This document shows, in pieces, positions 61,032 through 64,000 of a stretch of 64,000 bases of DNA. The position numbers and the translations under genes are program-made. Every line of letters starts with the position of its first letter. Positions within the stretch are counted from its first letter, which is position 1. The stretch is taken from the NCBI GenBank assembly GCA_045113315.1, contig JBGUIX010000005.1, positions 1 through 64,000 of the forward strand. The letters run 5' to 3'. Under the pieces are notes generated by a model. That model worked only from the letters and a program-made list of their open reading frames with translations, was not told where the DNA came from and did not search any database. The stretch comes from RUG13091 sp045113315. Lineage in GTDB: Bacteria; Bacillota_I; Bacilli_A; RFN20; CAG-826.

Positions 61032-62876
61032 ATGAAAAAAAATTTATTTATTATTCCAATGATTCTCTTCTTAGTAGGATGCGCTAACGGAGGGGGAAAT
61101 ATCGATAATTACACATACACTAATCCAGATGAAACTCAACACGACTTCGGTCCTGAAATCGAAGATGGTGTCACTATGGATGGAAAAGGTGAAGAATCAT
61201 TTTATGATAATGAACATATTTACCGCATCGATGCTGATGGCGAATTTGAAGAAGCTTATGCTGAAGTTAAATTCGGTTTTGGTGCAAAAGGCTTTTTAGC
61301 CCATGCTTTCGTTCATGAAAGTGAAATATATGAAAATGTCAATTTACCAATTCATCAACAAGATAGTTTTGAACTTTATATCAATCCTGGATTATATCGT
61401 GATCAATTAAGAAGTAATTGCTTACAATTTAGAACTTCTCCAACTGGTAGACAAGAAGTTTGGATTGGTATGCATTCTCCAGTCACTGATTATCCATGGA
61501 CAAGAAGCTACGCTCCATTTAGAAGCGCTTCATTTATTGATGGAAAATTAATAACTCAAGAAAGCCAAATGGACGATGACGATTATTTAAATTCCAACGG
61601 AGTTGGTTATGAATTTTATATTCCTTATACAACTCTTGGACTAGACTATAATCCAGAAGGTTTAGATATTCTTCCAGCAATGGTCACTACCCACTCTTTA
61701 GAAGAAGATGACCGTGTTTGGAGTCCATATAACGGCATTCAAATTGGTGATATTGCCGAATATTTAACAATTGGAAATCGTAAGCTAAAAGATCAAGGAA
61801 ATAACATTTTTGATACAGACCGCAGTTCAAGCGGATTTATCCTTGATCATCAATTAGATGAAACAAAACCTTATGTTTCTAATTTTGGTTATGGCGATCA
61901 ATATGGCTATTTTAATACATTTGGAACCAGCTATTATGCGAAAGCTAGAATCACTTTGTATCACGAACTTGAAAGAGATCCTACCCCAAAAGTCGGAATG
62001 GGTTCAATTAATTCAGCTGGCACTTCCTTATTACTTTTAGATCCAAGACCTGCTAAAGATAATTATCAAGCTATTTTAGTTAACCGCGTTGGTCAAGGAG
62101 AATGGGGATGGCCAGGAGAAATATCTTGGGCTGGTCCAAAAAATAATTACAACACCCCAATTACTTTTGAAGTTGTACGGTCTAATAATGATATTCATTA
62201 TTTTATGAATGGCGTCAAAATATTTGCTAGCGATGCTTCAACACTAAATAACGAAGCGTCTTATCCAACTTTAATGACGATGAATTATTCAGCTAAATTT
62301 GATGAATGTGTCGTATCGACCGACGAATCTTTAATTGCTGAAAAGATGGCTATTCCAATTCGTACAGAATACCTTAATTATAATTTATCAACTAGCGGCT
62401 ACACTAATGAGGGCGATTATTATTCTCAAAGTGGTGGAGATGACCAATTTGGTGTCTTTAGTCACTTATCGACCAATTATACGATGAGCGTCGATATTCA
62501 AATCGGTGATAGATTAAATGGAGATAATTTACCAAAAATTGGTATCGGTGAATATTCTGAATCAAAGATAAGGGGTTATTTAATGGATCCTCGTCCAGCT
62601 AAAGATACATATATTACTGAAATTATCATTGGTAATAACGTTCCTGGTGATAAAGGATGGAACTGGGGTACAAATACCGTTTGGGAAGGCGAACAAAATT
62701 ATAATCGTAAAATCAATTTAAAAGTCGTTCGTGATGGAGCAACTTCAAGTTTTTATATGGATAATATTTTGGCGTGGAGTGGCGATAACGGCTTAGGTAA
62801 TGAAGCCTCTCATCCTTGTTTCTTTACAATGAATCATTCAGGCACATTCTCAAATATTTCTTTGAGTGTGGGATAG
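61032..62876 (+). CDS. CBM9-like lipoprotein with tandem C-terminal domains
   Basis: The 614-residue lipoprotein (lipobox LVGC) begins with a CBM9-like domain (about 50-250; DSFELYINPG and GYEFYIPYTTLGLDY are typical strands). Two tandem domains of about 155 residues follow (about 275-430 and 450-612). Each carries DPRPAKD, a W-rich stretch, a YN segment, and NEASxP-x-MN near its end, so they are clear duplicates. No enzyme motif was found. It is probably a surface glycan-binding protein that feeds the GH43 enzyme and importer. Confidence 0.85.
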   Translation: MKKNLFIIPMILFLVGCANGGGNIDNYTYTNPDETQHDFGPEIEDGVTMDGKGEESFYDNEHIYRIDADGEFEEAYAEVKFGFGAKGFLAHAFVHESEIYENVNLPIHQQDSFELYINPGLYRDQLRSNCLQFRTSPTGRQEVWIGMHSPVTDYPWTRSYAPFRSASFIDGKLITQESQMDDDDYLNSNGVGYEFYIPYTTLGLDYNPEGLDILPAMVTTHSLEEDDRVWSPYNGIQIGDIAEYLTIGNRKLKDQGNNIFDTDRSSSGFILDHQLDETKPYVSNFGYGDQYGYFNTFGTSYYAKARITLYHELERDPTPKVGMGSINSAGTSLLLLDPRPAKDNYQAILVNRVGQGEWGWPGEISWAGPKNNYNTPITFEVVRSNNDIHYFMNGVKIFASDASTLNNEASYPTLMTMNYSAKFDECVVSTDESLIAEKMAIPIRTEYLNYNLSTSGYTNEGDYYSQSGGDDQFGVFSHLSTNYTMSVDIQIGDRLNGDNLPKIGIGEYSESKIRGYLMDPRPAKDTYITEIIIGNNVPGDKGWNWGTNTVWEGEQNYNRKINLKVVRDGATSSFYMDNILAWSGDNGLGNEASHPCFFTMNHSGTFSNISLSVG

Positions 62877-62884
62877 GAGAATAT

Positions 62885-64000
62885 ATGGAAATAGAGAAAG
62901 AACAATTAGAAATTGTCGATGAATCAAGCATCAAAAAGGTTATACCTACTAATGATGAAGATTTAATCGAAAATTACATTGCATTAATTAATATCAATAA
63001 GATTTATGATGGCGGAGTTCACGCGGTCTATGATTTTAATCTTGAAATCAAAGAAGGTGAATTTGTCGTCTTCGTTGGTCCTTCTGGGTGTGGCAAATCC
63101 ACAACATTAAGAATGATTGCTGGTATTGAAGATATCTCTAGTGGTGAACTTTATATTAAAGGTTATTATTCTAACGATGTTACCGCGAAAGACCGCAATA
63201 TCGCGATGGTTTTCCAAAATTATTCCCTTTATCCAAATATGACCGTTTACGATAATATGGCTTTCTCATTAAAGATGAAAAAAGTCAATAAAGAAGAAAT
63301 CGATAAACGGGTTAGAAATGCCGCTAAAATATTAGGAATTGAAGAGCTTTTAGGACGTAAACCAAGAGCTCTTTCCGGTGGTCAAAGACAACGTGTCGCT
63401 TTAGGTAGAGCTATCGTTAGAGAAGCTGATGTTTTCTTAATGGATGAACCATTATCTAACTTAGACGCTAAACTTAGAGTTCAAATGCGTAGTGAAATCA
63501 TCAAACTTCACAATCAATTTAAGACCACAACAATCTATGTTACTCATGACCAAACCGAAGCTATGACAATGGCGGACCGTATCGTCGTCATGAAAGATGG
63601 ATATATACAACAAATTGGTACTCCAATCGAAATATATCGCTATCCAGTTAATAAATTTGTTGCTTCATTTATTGGTTCACCAGCCATGAATTTCGTGAAT
63701 GCAAAATATAAAGATGGCAAATTATCATTTAAAGATGGTCGAGAAATTATTTTAAATAAGGATTTAAATAAAAAATATTTGGATTATTACGGTAATTTAG
63801 ATGAAAGAATTAAATCTTTTGAAGAAAAATATAATGTTTTGAAAGCTGAACTTGAAGCTCAAAATGCTGAAAAGAGCATGAAACGACATTTATTCAAGAA
63901 AGTTAAATTAATCGATATTGAAAATGATGATCAATTAAATAAATATAAAGCCGAAGTCGTACTCCTTAAGAAATTTAAAGAAAGCGGTGAAGCTGATGTC
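62885..64000 (+). CDS. ABC sugar transporter ATPase (MalK/MsmX type), truncated by window end
   Basis: The first 372 residues are seen. Walker A (GPSGCGKST) is near 68-76, the signature LSGGQRQRVALGRAI near 167-181, Walker B (FLMDEPLSNLDAK) follows, and the switch His is in VTHDQTEAM. An N-terminal extension of about 32 acidic residues precedes the usual start, and the TOBE region after residue 280 contains a Lys/Glu-rich probable coiled-coil insert (around 310-345). GGATAGGAG lies just before the start. It should power the permeases at 57577-59411. No stop occurs before the window end. Confidence 0.92.
   Translation, partial: MEIEKEQLEIVDESSIKKVIPTNDEDLIENYIALININKIYDGGVHAVYDFNLEIKEGEFVVFVGPSGCGKSTTLRMIAGIEDISSGELYIKGYYSNDVTAKDRNIAMVFQNYSLYPNMTVYDNMAFSLKMKKVNKEEIDKRVRNAAKILGIEELLGRKPRALSGGQRQRVALGRAIVREADVFLMDEPLSNLDAKLRVQMRSEIIKLHNQFKTTTIYVTHDQTEAMTMADRIVVMKDGYIQQIGTPIEIYRYPVNKFVASFIGSPAMNFVNAKYKDGKLSFKDGREIILNKDLNKKYLDYYGNLDERIKSFEEKYNVLKAELEAQNAEKSMKRHLFKKVKLIDIENDDQLNKYKAEVVLLKKFKESGEADV

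Noticed and set aside
1..64000. Mycoplasma-type genetic code (TGA as Trp)
   Set aside because: TGA ends several clear genes (for example pcrA and the LacI gene) and Trp residues are encoded by TGG.

Overview
The window is low-GC bacterial DNA using the standard bacterial code: TGA is a genuine stop (for example at the pcrA/ligA junction and at the end of the LacI gene) and Trp is TGG. The gene set (one-piece tmRNA, GatCAB together with AsnS, TarI/TarJ, LicD, ECF-type ThiT, DegV proteins, many short Lys-rich lipoproteins) points to a Bacillota/Mycoplasmatota-type lineage of the Bacilli, probably an uncultured gut-associated relative of Acholeplasmatales, RF39 or Erysipelotrichia. That placement is inferred from gene content; no 16S gene is present.

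Layout. 1-1.7 kb: a membrane protein and tmRNA. 1.7-8.1 kb: a GT2/GtrA-like protein, then plsC, an acyl-activating ligase, an acyl carrier protein, a DegV protein, an alpha/beta hydrolase and a second DegV protein, which look like a lipid or fatty-acid handling cluster. 8.1-9.1 kb: an XRE regulator with a membrane domain, divergent from a very acidic 47-residue protein. 9.1-17.4 kb: a surface-polysaccharide locus (polymerase-like protein, lipoprotein, TupA-like ATP-grasp, flippase, three glycosyltransferases). 17.5-25.2 kb: ung, a TPP-riboswitch-controlled ThiT-like gene, then a block with ntdp-like, tsaE, tsaB, rimI, tsaD, asnS and a 48-residue membrane protein. 25.2-32.1 kb: three membrane or secreted unknowns, a thioredoxin-like lipoprotein, pcrA and ligA. 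32.1-34.7 kb (minus): licD-tarI-tarJ. 34.8-40.0 kb: gatCAB, galE, a monoacylglycerol-lipase-like hydrolase and tRNA-Arg. 40.1-40.7 kb: a YunG-like gene and tRNA-Ala.

Accessory part. From the tRNA-Ala onward the content changes: an odd 600-bp non-coding stretch, a DUF3990/HTH pair resembling a toxin-antitoxin module, a 9-kb operon of giant secreted GLUG-repeat proteins and SGNH/CBM9/InlB-repeat lipoproteins, a GLUG pseudogene remnant, a MATE exporter, and a carbohydrate-use locus (GH2 enzyme, LacI regulator, ABC sugar importer, GH43 lipoprotein, CBM9-type lipoprotein, MalK/MsmX-type ATPase cut by the window end).

Most interesting points. (1) One 16-bp palindrome, ACATTA(A/T)CG(A/T)TAATGT, lies in front of the GLUG operon, in the MATE/GH2 intergenic region and in front of the LacI gene. 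At two of these it sits inside the same promoter layout (TTTACA-N17-TAATAT), so one LacI regulon probably joins surface adhesins and esterases, glycan import and glycan cleavage. (2) Many first genes lack a Shine-Dalgarno sequence and have a -10 box ending 6 to 7 nt before the start codon, which suggests widespread leaderless mRNAs. (3) The tmRNA is predicted to encode a tag ending in -LCLA instead of the usual -ALAA.
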